Shown piece by piece: positions 54,884 through 62,836 of a stretch of 64,000 nt of DNA. This DNA comes from Rhodothermales bacterium. Lineage in GTDB: Bacteria > Bacteroidota > Rhodothermia > Rhodothermales > JAHQVL01. A program made the translations under genes and the position numbers. The notes beneath the pieces were generated by a model. The model had not been told where the DNA came from and ran no database searches. It was given only the letters and a program-made list of their open reading frames with translations. Where the stretch lies: assembly GCA_041391505.1 (NCBI GenBank), contig JAWKNW010000006.1, positions 186,001 through 250,000 of the forward strand, written 5' to 3'. Every line of letters begins with the position of its first letter. The first letter of the stretch is position 1.

Positions 54884-56440
54884 TCAGTCCGGCATGGACG
54901 TGCGGACGAGCGGGCGCACGCTGCCTTTCGGCGGCATCCGGTCCAGCACCTCCTGCAACTCGCGCTGGATGTCTTCCGACGTGCGCGACCAGGTTTTCGC
55001 GGCCCCGTATTCGTTCAGGACGGCGTCCGTGCTGGCGAGGAGGAGCGACTGGATCAGGAACGGGTTGTGGGCCGTCGATCCGTACACATCTTCACCGAAC
55101 TCGGCCAGGTGGTAGTTGAACAGGGCCCCTTCGGCCACCGTGAAGGTGGGGTCCGCGGGATCGATCGCGCCGCCGGCTTCCTCGAGGTTCGGGTCGACGA
55201 TCGAGAGCAGTGCATAGAGATCATCCGCCAGTTCCTGCACGCGGGTACTTGTCTGCAGCATCGCCGTCGCCGCGGCATCTTCCGAGGCGTGGCAGCCCGA
55301 AGCGGTACACGCGTCGAACGAGCGTTCGGCGGTCGTGATGCCGCAACCGCTGTTCGGTGACGGTTTGCCCTGGGCGTCCAGGCACGGCATGGCCGTAAAG
55401 AGGTGGCCCGTGGCGCTGAACACGAAGTCGCCCGTATCGGGGTCCGTGACCTCGAAGCTGTTCACGTGACACGTGGCGCACAGCTTGGCGTTGGCTTCGC
55501 TGCCGTGCGTCGCGATGATCTCGCCCTGGTCGATGTTGGCGTTGGGCGGGAACCAGCCGGCGTCGCCGGCGAGCAGCGCCGTCTCCGGAGCGTGTGGTTC
55601 GAGCCCGTGCGAGGAGGTCGGATCCGGCACCGTGCGGCGATCGTGGCAGCTTGCGCACAGGTGTTCTTCGACGGATACCGTGGCGATAGGCCGGCGGAGC
55701 TGGCCTTCATACTGCCCGTTGTGCGGGTCGTGGCAGACGCCGCAGGTGATGGCGAGGTGTTCCGTCGCATCCCGTTCCACGTAATTGTCCGTCACGCCCC
55801 AGGCGGCGAGTACGCCCTGACCGCGGTGGCAGCCCTGGCACGCTTCGCGGCCGGCGGCGGACTCGACGACTTGCGCGTGTTTCGACTGCGCCCATTCATC
55901 CGCGAACGGATGGTGCGCGCCCTGGTGGCACTGCGCACAGCCGGTCGCATTGGCGATGTCGGCCGTGATGTCGCCCACCGCCAGGGAGGCGATCGGGTGG
56001 GCGCTGTCGATGTCCGGGTTGGCGACGTGCACCTGGCCGGGGCCGTGGCAGCTTTCGCACTGGACGTCGTGATACCGGTCGTCGCTGGTGGTGCTCCAGC
56101 CGGAGGCCTCGGCAATCGGGTTGCCGTTGGCGCTCACGGTGTGGCAGTTTTCACAAAAAGCCTGCGCATGGCCGCCTTCCTGCAGGCTGGCCCAGGCGCC
56201 GGCGTGGCCGGTGAAGCGCCACTCGGCTTGCTGGCCGACGTGGCAGTTGCCGCAGACCGTCAGTTTTTCATCCTTATCGTCGTACCCCAGAAAACCGAGG
56301 GCTTCGGCCGGAGGATCTTTGAAGAACGGACGCTCTACTTCTACGACTTCCCGGAGATCGCAGCCTCCAACGGTCAACATCGCGAATGCACCAAGCAGAC
56401 CTGCGAGTCCTATGAGTAACGATGAAAATCGAGTTCGCAT
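54884..56440 (-). CDS. Nine-haem c-type cytochrome lipoprotein
   Basis: This 518-residue protein has a signal with lipobox VGGC (Cys27), so it is an exported, lipid-anchored protein. There are eight CxxCH motifs (His at 67, 100, 132, 172, 205, 237, 266 and 325) and a ninth, unusual Cx4CH motif (CTASGCH, Cys378-His384). Extra His residues (HAGAW, HHPFADEW, SKHAQ, HGLEPH) can serve as distal ligands. The C-terminal 120 residues carry no haem motif. It is divergent from a set of genes for a beta-barrel, a membrane protein, an FMN protein and a monohaem lipoprotein, suggesting a shared electron-transfer function at the cell surface or periplasm. Confidence 0.88.
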   Translation of the reverse strand: MRTRFSSLLIGLAGLLGAFAMLTVGGCDLREVVEVERPFFKDPPAEALGFLGYDDKDEKLTVCGNCHVGQQAEWRFTGHAGAWASLQEGGHAQAFCENCHTVSANGNPIAEASGWSTTSDDRYHDVQCESCHGPGQVHVANPDIDSAHPIASLAVGDITADIANATGCAQCHQGAHHPFADEWAQSKHAQVVESAAGREACQGCHRGQGVLAAWGVTDNYVERDATEHLAITCGVCHDPHNGQYEGQLRRPIATVSVEEHLCASCHDRRTVPDPTSSHGLEPHAPETALLAGDAGWFPPNANIDQGEIIATHGSEANAKLCATCHVNSFEVTDPDTGDFVFSATGHLFTAMPCLDAQGKPSPNSGCGITTAERSFDACTASGCHASEDAAATAMLQTSTRVQELADDLYALLSIVDPNLEEAGGAIDPADPTFTVAEGALFNYHLAEFGEDVYGSTAHNPFLIQSLLLASTDAVLNEYGAAKTWSRTSEDIQRELQEVLDRMPPKGSVRPLVRTSMPD

Positions 56441-56580
56441 TGTGAGCCTTCGTCTTGGGGTTGGGGGTATCGAAGATGCCCCGTATCATACTGGTGATAG
56501 GCGTCGCGGACTACCGCTAACCTGATCGAAGATAGATTGGCGCGCCGATTGGACAAGTAGTGATATCCTTACGCGTACTC

Positions 56581-56595
56581 TAGGGGAATCCCCTA
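56581..56595. promoter_or_regulatory. Palindromic operator candidate in the cytochrome/porin intergenic region
   Basis: Seven-base arms TAGGGGA and TCCCCTA around one A form a 15-bp dyad near the middle of the 277-bp divergent region (56441-56717). The size suits a dimeric response regulator of the NarL/FixJ type or another repressor. No good -35/-10 pair could be assigned to either direction. Confidence 0.5.
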
Positions 56596-56717
56596 CATCA
56601 GGGTCAGGCTAAATTGGTATCCTGCAAACACCGCGTCAGACGTAGTTTTCAGACGCGAAATGGGTGCTTGACGGACGATCGCCGGCGCCATTACGGCCAC
56701 AATATACATAGAAAGCC

Positions 56718-57836
56718 ATGCGCTACCCACTCAGAGCCTCCCTGGTGCTTTTCCTCTTGCTGATGGGCACCGGCGGAGCGTACGCACAGGTCGTTGAGGA
56801 TACTTCGGCCGTGGAATTCGGCTTTGATGATATTATAGATGAACCGCCGCCGGCCGCCACGTCCCTCGGGGGATGGCTGGATATGGTCAACATCAGCGGC
56901 CGGTTCGACATCAATTTCGAGATCCAGAATCCCATGAAGGATGAGGATCTGCAGCAGAAGCAGATTCGCAACTACCACAAGTTTCTCTTTCTGAAAGTCA
57001 CCCCTACCGACAAGATCACGCTCGACGCGGAAGTGCTCGATCTCTCCTATTACGAGATCAAGTACGACCTCACGAGCCGGCTGAATCTGCGCGCCGGCAA
57101 GATCTGGGTGCCGTTCGGCGCGACGCCGTTTCACCATTTCTACGGCGCCCGCCAGGGCGACCCGTTCACCGGTCTGCTGCTGCCCAACGTATGGTCGGAG
57201 TACGGCGGGAATCTCGAGGGCCGGATCTTCTCGGGAGATAACATGAGCCTGGGCGGCGACCTCTACGCCATCCGCGGCTTCGACAACCAGCTCGGACAGG
57301 TCATCAACTTCACGAGCGGTGGGTCGGACAACGTCTTCGCCTATGGCGCGCGCGCGCATCTGACCCTCGGCAGCCGAATCCAGGCGTGGGGATCCGTCAT
57401 GTACAACGAATTCGGCGTCGACGACGCGGAAGGGCAACTCCTGCTCTGGGGCGGCGACCTGCTGCTGGATTACGGCTTGCTGGACCTGCCGATTCTGCGC
57501 GACCTCCGCCTTCGCGCCGCCTTCGCGCGGGCCGAGGTGCAGGACAAAGTGCTGGTCGATCCCGACAACAACGGCGACAGCTGGTACTTCCGCTATGGCG
57601 ACTACGCCGAACTCACCTACCGCGGCCTTCCCGTCGTCACCCCGCGCGTCCGGTATGGGACGATTATCGACTTCGACGACGCGGTCACGAACAACGACAG
57701 CCACAACTGGGAAGTGGCGCTCACGTCGCGTCTCCAGCAACACATCCTGTTCCTGGCCCAGTACCAGTTCAATCAGGAGGAGGTCAACGAGGTAGACAAC
57801 GATCTCTTTCGTTTTGCGATCATCTTCGAGTTCTGA
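56718..57836 (+). CDS. Outer membrane beta-barrel (porin-like) of the cytochrome locus
   Basis: This 372-residue protein has signal peptide MRYPLRASLVLFLLLMGTGGAYAQ. The mature part consists of alternating amphipathic strands (NYHKFLFLKVTPTDKITLDAEVLDLSYYEI, RLNLRAGKIWVPFGATPFHHFYGA) and ends in RFAIIFEF, the terminal-Phe signature of outer membrane barrels. It resembles small porin-like proteins, though no specific family was recognised. It is the first gene of a plus-strand set divergent from the nine-haem cytochrome, and could be the barrel that houses or accompanies haem proteins. That role is inferred only from context. Confidence 0.75.
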   Translation: MRYPLRASLVLFLLLMGTGGAYAQVVEDTSAVEFGFDDIIDEPPPAATSLGGWLDMVNISGRFDINFEIQNPMKDEDLQQKQIRNYHKFLFLKVTPTDKITLDAEVLDLSYYEIKYDLTSRLNLRAGKIWVPFGATPFHHFYGARQGDPFTGLLLPNVWSEYGGNLEGRIFSGDNMSLGGDLYAIRGFDNQLGQVINFTSGGSDNVFAYGARAHLTLGSRIQAWGSVMYNEFGVDDAEGQLLLWGGDLLLDYGLLDLPILRDLRLRAAFARAEVQDKVLVDPDNNGDSWYFRYGDYAELTYRGLPVVTPRVRYGTIIDFDDAVTNNDSHNWEVALTSRLQQHILFLAQYQFNQEEVNEVDNDLFRFAIIFEF

Positions 57837-57884
57837 TGCCGGCGTACCTACGCGCCGATACCCACCCCTAGCCTGCCCAAACCC

Positions 57885-58496
57885 ATGGAATCACTTTCCA
57901 CGCTACGATTATCCCGTCTGCCGATGTCCTTCAAGCTGCTGTTCACCGCAGCGCTCATGACGCTGGGCACGGGGTATCTGTTCGCCCTCTCCAATATCGC
58001 GTTGAAGATCGGGTTCAGTCCGGATCAGGCCGCCACCCGGTACTACGGGAACGAGGCCTCGCGCCGCATGCTGGAGGGACTGCAGGAAGACGCACCCGTT
58101 ACCGGGGATGCCGGCGTCAGTGAGGAAGAAGAGTTCAGTTTCGACGATCTCGAGGCCGACGAAAGCATGTCGGACGAACCGATCGTGTCGATTCCCACGT
58201 TCGAAGGACTGGTGTCCGAAGGGCATTTCCACCTTTTCGGCTATACGACGATCTTTTTTGTCTGCGGACTTGTCGTGGCGCTGGCAGAACTTAGAACGGG
58301 GCTTAAGTATTCATTAATCATAGCGCCCTTCGTCGCATCCGTTCTCGACATCTGGAGCATGCTCTTGACCCGGTTCGTAGGACCCGGGTTTGCGTGGCTT
58401 CTCGTCGTCTCGGGCATGGTGATGGCGCTTTCCTTCCTGCTGGTATTTGTCATCGGCATCTCCCAGCTCTGGTTTACACACGATCACAAAAGCTAA
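57885..58496 (+). CDS. Integral membrane protein with HxH motif
   Basis: This 203-residue protein has a first membrane helix at about 16-36, a periplasmic or acidic loop (residues 50-105, rich in Glu/Asp), and three further helices (about 116-136, 140-160, 168-192). His114 and His116 (EGHFHLFGY) lie at the start of the second helix and might bind haem, metal or quinone. I do not recognise the family. The gene is 48 bp behind the barrel gene and 10 bp ahead of the FMN-binding protein gene, so they are probably co-expressed. Confidence 0.7.
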   Translation: MESLSTLRLSRLPMSFKLLFTAALMTLGTGYLFALSNIALKIGFSPDQAATRYYGNEASRRMLEGLQEDAPVTGDAGVSEEEEFSFDDLEADESMSDEPIVSIPTFEGLVSEGHFHLFGYTTIFFVCGLVVALAELRTGLKYSLIIAPFVASVLDIWSMLLTRFVGPGFAWLLVVSGMVMALSFLLVFVIGISQLWFTHDHKS

Positions 58497-58506
58497 CAGC
58501 ATAACC

Positions 58507-59070
58507 ATGCGTCATACTCCCGTTTTCGTCATCGTATTCCTGGCGGCCCTTTTCGTAGCCGGCCCCGCACTCGGCCAGGTCGCCAAAATGAACGAGATCG
58601 TCAGCATGAAAGACGGCCTCAAGGAGATGCTCCAGAATCACGGGGCCGCATCGCTGAAAAAGGTATCGATCACGGTCGATGCCGAGAAGGCGAAACAGTT
58701 CGCACAGACCTATGGGGTTGAAGCGGAAGGCGTCTATACCGTCTATCAGGGCATCGGGGCCGATAAATCGACCGTGACCGGCACGGTCATCGTCGTCAAC
58801 GAGGAAGGGAAAGAAGGACCGCTTCAGATCCTGGTCGCCATCAACCCGGAAGGCAAAATCTACGATATGGGCTTTACGGTTTTTGGCGAGGATCACGGGA
58901 AGTCCGCGCTCGGCTGGAGCTTCCTCAAACAGTTCATGGATAAAAAGCCGGGCGATGCATTCGTCGTCGGCAACGACGTGGACGGCATCAGCGGCGCGAC
59001 GTGGACGTCGAACTCCGTGTCGCAGGGTACCGAGAAAGCCGTCGTCGTATTTGCCGAATTCCTCAAGTAA
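58507..59070 (+). CDS. Exported FMN-binding domain protein (covalent flavin)
   Basis: The product has 187 residues from ATG 58507, with a signal peptide ending near ALGQ (about residue 24). The C-terminal half is an FMN_bind domain with the flavinylation motif DGISGATWTS; Thr165 in SGAT is the expected attachment site for FMN by the ApbE transferase, as in NqrC and RnfG. No apbE gene is in the window. A periplasmic flavoprotein encoded with haem proteins and a barrel suggests electron transfer outside the cytoplasmic membrane. Confidence 0.87.
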   Translation: MRHTPVFVIVFLAALFVAGPALGQVAKMNEIVSMKDGLKEMLQNHGAASLKKVSITVDAEKAKQFAQTYGVEAEGVYTVYQGIGADKSTVTGTVIVVNEEGKEGPLQILVAINPEGKIYDMGFTVFGEDHGKSALGWSFLKQFMDKKPGDAFVVGNDVDGISGATWTSNSVSQGTEKAVVVFAEFLK

Positions 59071-59091
59071 CCCCGACAACAGGAAATCGTC

Positions 59092-59481
59092 ATGTATAAG
59101 TCGCTGGGTATCATCGTAGCGCTCCTGCTGGTGGCGGGATGCGGTACCGAGAACCCGTTCAGCCGCGGTCCGGAAACGCTCGATGAGGGCGGCGGCGGTC
59201 CCATTACGGGTTCTGTCAGTTTCTCCTCCGATGTCGTGCCGCTCCTCCGTCCCTGCGCCAGCTGCCACAGCAGCGGCGCCGGCGGGTGGACCTACGCCGG
59301 CGGGGCAAATGCCTTCAGCGCTGTCAGTTCGGTGATCGACACGGGATCGCCCACCAACAGCCTGATGCTCGTCAAGGCGACGGGCGGAGCCGGACATGGC
59401 GGCGGTACGGTGTTCTCCGCAGCGAGCTCCCAGTACACGACCATTCGCGCCTGGATCGAACAGGGGGCGCGGGATAACTAG
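59092..59481 (+). CDS. Monohaem c-type cytochrome lipoprotein
   Basis: This 129-residue protein has lipobox VAGC (Cys17) and a single haem motif CASCH in SFSSDVVPLLRPCASCHSSGAGGW. The pattern (haem near residue 60, then GG-rich segments and a C-terminal TIRAWIEQGA) is that of small cytochrome-c-like domains often found as electron carriers. It closes the plus-strand set, 21 bp after the FMN protein, and is followed by a bidirectional terminator. Confidence 0.83.
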   Translation: MYKSLGIIVALLLVAGCGTENPFSRGPETLDEGGGGPITGSVSFSSDVVPLLRPCASCHSSGAGGWTYAGGANAFSAVSSVIDTGSPTNSLMLVKATGGAGHGGGTVFSAASSQYTTIRAWIEQGARDN

Positions 59482-59541
59482 GCCCGGCCGGCCGCTTAGA
59501 CCGGTGGCGCCGTGACCTGGGCGGCATTCAGGACCAAAAAG

Positions 59542-59576
59542 AAAAAGGGGCATTCACAACCGAATGCCCCTTTTTT
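59542..59576. terminator. Bidirectional intrinsic terminator
   Basis: A 14-bp hairpin (59542-59555 with 59562-59575) around loop ACAACC has a run of A on the left side and T on the right, so it works for the cytochrome/FMN operon and for the convergent OmpA gene. GGGGCATTC and GAATGCCCC form the GC-rich core. Confidence 0.9.
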
Positions 59577-59597
59577 ATTCCGTTTAGTGTCCGACGG

Positions 59598-61592
59598 CTA
59601 CTGGACCTGTATGGCGATCCGGCGATTCTGCTGCCGGCTGGTGGCGTCTTCGCCTTTCGAGATCGGGTCGTTCGAACCGAAGCCCTGGTAGCGCAGCCGG
59701 CCGCCGTCGACGCCGTTGTCGATCAGAAACTGATAGAGCGCCTTCGCCCGGTTCGTCGACAGGGTCTGCCGATCGGTCTCCGCGCGGTCGGCGTGCCCTT
59801 CGATGAAGAGGCGCACGCCCGGGTAGGCGACGAGCGCCTTGGCCAGTCCGGACGCCTGGATGCGTCCGGCGTCATTCAGGTCGACGGCATTGTAGCCAAA
59901 CCGGATGTCGTCCATCACGAACGTGCGGGGGAGGGTCCGGCCGGGCTGGCTGAGGAATTCGGCCACGCGTCCGCCGAGGCTTTCCGCATCGAGCTGCAGG
60001 CCGGCGGCGTTCGGGCCGAGCAGCGAGGGCGTGGGAGCCGGCGCGGGCGTCGGAGTGGCCGCGGCCGGCGTTTCCGGCTGTGCGCTGGCTGCCGGCGGCA
60101 GCGTCGAGGTCGTTTCGGGCTCATTCGCGGCCATGCCGCTCTCGACGTCGCCGGCCCACCAGGGGCAGCCCCGGAGCAGGAAGAGGAGCAGCAGCAACGC
60201 GATCAGCGGGATGATCCAGGGGAGCCAGAGCCGGACGCTGCCACGGTCGTCCGCCGCGGGTGCCGGCTCGGGTCGTGCGGCCGACGGGCGGCTGGGCGGC
60301 GCGTCCGCGGCACGCGGCGGGGGCGTCGGGGCCACGCGGGGCATGGCCGGCAGCGTGTCTTCGGGCAGCGTGTCTTCGGGCGTCGGCGTCGGGGGGGCGG
60401 CCAGCGTGAGCCGCTCGGTTTCCGTCACCGTCCGCGAGGCGGGAGCAGCCGAGAGGTCGACCCCGTAGGCCGATGCGTATCCCGGCATCGCGCTCATGAA
60501 GATGCGGATGTACCGCTCGGCGTCGGCCTCGCTGGCGAAATACCGGCTGCGCGCGATCTGCTGGCGATTCCCGGCGAGGATGACGAAATAGTACTGCCCG
60601 TCCTGCTCCTTGACCTGGTAGGACTCGCGGTTCGCGCTGTTCTTGATGATCGACGCGATGCCGTTGTCGCGGCTTTTCCCGTTGCGATAGCCCTGGCTGA
60701 ACAGCAGTGCGTTGCCGGCGTCGTCGTTGAAATGGAAGTAGTGCGCCTTCGTGTCGTCGTTTCGGAACGACTCGAAGCCGGGTTGCCCCGAGCTGGAGGC
60801 GCGTGTGAGCACGTACGAATCCGCCGGCGAAGTACGGGTGCGCGGCGCCGGCTTTTCGATGGCGGCGAGCGCGGCCGGCGCCATCGCCATCACCGTCTCT
60901 ACCGCGCGGGAGCGATCAGCCTCGCTGCCGAATGAGCGGCTGCGCGCAATCTCGTTGCCGTTGCGCGCTTTCAGGATGAAAAAGTACGCGCCGTCCTCCT
61001 CGCGCATTTCGTAGCGCTGCTCCATCGAGGCGCTTTCGAGGACCGCAATGAGCCGCTTGTCGCGCTGCGATGCCGCGTTAAAACCGCGGCTGTACAGCAG
61101 GGCTAGTCCGGCTGCATCATTGATGTGGAAATAGTGCTGGTTATCGTCTTCGTTCTGGAAGGATTCCGGACCCGATTGGCCCGAACGGGACCTGCGTTCG
61201 AAGCGGTACAGGGAGGCGATGTCGCTTGCGCCAAACTGTAAAAACGCCGGCCCCCGGCGCGTCACCTCCGTCGTGCGGGAGATGAGCACTTCGTACTCGG
61301 AGTGGTTCCGGGCGGCATCGACGAGGCTATCGAGGCGCTGCCGGGCCGCGTCGGCGGAAAGCGACGCGCTCTGCGCCAGGGTGCGGCCGGCGGCGTCCTG
61401 CAGGGTCAGCCGCCCCCCCGACACGGTGAAGCGGTCGGCATCCGGCAGCGCCGCGATGACCTGCCGGATTGCTTCGGTGCAGGCCTCGACGGAGGCGAAG
61501 CCGGCGCCGGTGAGCAGCGTATCGCCGCGGTCGGATTGAAGATCGAACTGAAAGGAACGATTCGACGCGTTCTGGGCTATCTGGAAACGCAT
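59598..61592 (-). CDS. DUF1508-repeat / membrane helix / OmpA-domain protein
   Basis: The protein has 664 residues from ATG 61592; a GTG at 61619 is an alternative. The N-terminal 380 residues have several DUF1508 (YegP-like) units with the repeated pattern HYFHFNDDAGNALLFSQGY and YYFVILAGNRQQIARSRYF. A Pro/Ala-rich linker follows, then a single membrane helix (about 455-474), another linker and a C-terminal OmpA peptidoglycan-binding domain (about 550-664: FGYNAVDLNDAGR, LFIEGHADRAE, NRAKALYQFL). There is no N-terminal signal, so the DUF1508 part should be cytoplasmic and the OmpA part periplasmic. Function is unknown, with cell-wall tethering or envelope sensing possible. Confidence 0.87.
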   Translation of the reverse strand: MRFQIAQNASNRSFQFDLQSDRGDTLLTGAGFASVEACTEAIRQVIAALPDADRFTVSGGRLTLQDAAGRTLAQSASLSADAARQRLDSLVDAARNHSEYEVLISRTTEVTRRGPAFLQFGASDIASLYRFERRSRSGQSGPESFQNEDDNQHYFHINDAAGLALLYSRGFNAASQRDKRLIAVLESASMEQRYEMREEDGAYFFILKARNGNEIARSRSFGSEADRSRAVETVMAMAPAALAAIEKPAPRTRTSPADSYVLTRASSSGQPGFESFRNDDTKAHYFHFNDDAGNALLFSQGYRNGKSRDNGIASIIKNSANRESYQVKEQDGQYYFVILAGNRQQIARSRYFASEADAERYIRIFMSAMPGYASAYGVDLSAAPASRTVTETERLTLAAPPTPTPEDTLPEDTLPAMPRVAPTPPPRAADAPPSRPSAARPEPAPAADDRGSVRLWLPWIIPLIALLLLLFLLRGCPWWAGDVESGMAANEPETTSTLPPAASAQPETPAAATPTPAPAPTPSLLGPNAAGLQLDAESLGGRVAEFLSQPGRTLPRTFVMDDIRFGYNAVDLNDAGRIQASGLAKALVAYPGVRLFIEGHADRAETDRQTLSTNRAKALYQFLIDNGVDGGRLRYQGFGSNDPISKGEDATSRQQNRRIAIQVQ

Positions 61593-61704
61593 GGGAGGAC
61601 GGATGGATGATCGAAACACGCACGAAGGACGGCGCGGTATGGGAGCGTCGTCCGGTTGGGAGGCGATTCCGTGCGTGGGTCAAATCGAAATGCGCCATGG
61701 CCTG

Positions 61705-61733
61705 ATTTTATGAAGATTATCTCGTTTGTGCAA
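61705..61733 (-). promoter_or_regulatory. Sigma70-like promoter for the DUF1508-OmpA gene
   Basis: On the minus strand TTGCAC (61728-61733), a 17-bp spacer and TAAAAT (61705-61710) lie 113 bp ahead of the ATG. It is in the 332-bp gap 61593-61924, in which no gene or repeat was found; the right part of that gap is the upstream region of bcp. Confidence 0.5.
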
Positions 61734-61924
61734 TGTGAAACTCCTCCAACATTTGATAATGCATGCCGGCCCGGGATCTTATCTTCCGCCAGCGAACGGG
61801 CGGGGCTCGTTCGGCTATCGCAATCCATCATCGAACCGAAAGCGCGCCTTCCTGCACGAGCCGGCCCGGATCCGAATACGGGTGTCGGGCGACGTTCGGC
61901 GGGCGCACAGGGAAAACAGGGATT

Positions 61925-62398
61925 ATGGCAAAAGCAGCGAAGATGCCCGATGCGGGCGACAGGGCGCCGGCATTCGAAGGAATCACGCAGGAAGGAAACC
62001 CGCTCAGCCTCGCCGGCTATCGCGGGCGCAAGGTAGCGCTCTTCTTTTATCCCGAGGACGATACGCCGGTATGCACGCGCCAGGCCTGCAATCTGCGCGA
62101 CGGGTATCATCGGCTTCTGGATGCCGGCATCGCGGTCATCGGCGTCTCGCCGGATACGACCGACAAGCACGACGCCTTCACGGCCAAATACGATCTGCCG
62201 TTTCCGCTCGTCGCAGATCCCGACAAAAAGATCCTCAACGCCTACGGGGTCTGGGGAGAAAAGAACATGTACGGCAAGACCGTCGTCGGCGTGAAACGAA
62301 CGACCTTTCTGATCGATGAAAAAGGCGTCGTCGCGCACGTGTTCAAACGTCCGAAAGTGGACAATCACGCGACGGAGATCATCGAGAAGTTCAGCTGA
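61925..62398 (+). CDS. bcp: Thioredoxin-dependent thiol peroxidase (Bcp/PrxQ)
   Basis: The protein has 157 residues from ATG 61925, preceded by an AGGG ribosome-binding site; the longer upstream frame is not coding. The peroxidatic Cys is in the motif TPVCTRQACN and the resolving Cys lies five residues later, the atypical 2-Cys pattern of Bcp. FFYPEDDTPVCT, VIGVSPDTTDKH and KRTTFLIDEKGVVAHV are further family signatures. It reduces hydrogen peroxide and lipid hydroperoxides using thioredoxin. It is convergent with a small lipoprotein gene. Confidence 0.94.
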   Translation: MAKAAKMPDAGDRAPAFEGITQEGNPLSLAGYRGRKVALFFYPEDDTPVCTRQACNLRDGYHRLLDAGIAVIGVSPDTTDKHDAFTAKYDLPFPLVADPDKKILNAYGVWGEKNMYGKTVVGVKRTTFLIDEKGVVAHVFKRPKVDNHATEIIEKFS

Positions 62399-62407
62399 GG
62401 CGCCGGC

Positions 62408-62821
62408 TCAGCGGCCCCAGCGCAGGATGTAGGGCGCGGTGCCGTCCGGGACGTGTAGGGCGATGACGTTCGCGCCGCGCACGGGCAGAGGCAGCGGGAG
62501 ATGCAGTTCGTCCGTCAGTTCGGCGTCGCACGTGTCGTCGCCGTCCTTGTGCGCGATCCAGATATGGGCGGTATCCGGGCGGACGGCGTAGCCCAGCTCG
62601 AACTGATGATCCGCGCAGCCTCCGATGTAGGACAGCGTGGTCAGCAGACGGTCCCCATGCAGGCGCGGAGGAACGTCGGGTCCGCCGGGCGAGTCGTTCA
62701 GGATGATTTCGTACGGCGCGCCGTAGGCCGGCGCCACTGGCGCGGGCTCGCACCCGGACGCCAGCACGGCGATCGACAGAAACGCGTAGAGTCCGAACGA
62801 TTTGCTATTTTGACGCATCAT
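62408..62821 (-). CDS. Small hypothetical lipoprotein
   Basis: The product has 137 residues from ATG 62821 (a second ATG follows directly). Signal MMRQNSKSFGLYAFLSIAVLASGC ends in the lipobox Cys24. The mature part is a small beta-rich domain with two further Cys pairs candidates (GGCADHQFELGY, GDDTCDAELTDELHLPLP) that may form a disulfide. Family not recognised. Its start codon is only 15 bp from the divergent gatB start; on its own strand TTATCT lies six bases ahead of the ATG, which would fit a leaderless transcript. Confidence 0.7.
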   Translation of the reverse strand: MMRQNSKSFGLYAFLSIAVLASGCEPAPVAPAYGAPYEIILNDSPGGPDVPPRLHGDRLLTTLSYIGGCADHQFELGYAVRPDTAHIWIAHKDGDDTCDAELTDELHLPLPLPVRGANVIALHVPDGTAPYILRWGR

Positions 62822-62836
62822 AGCGGAAGATAACGC

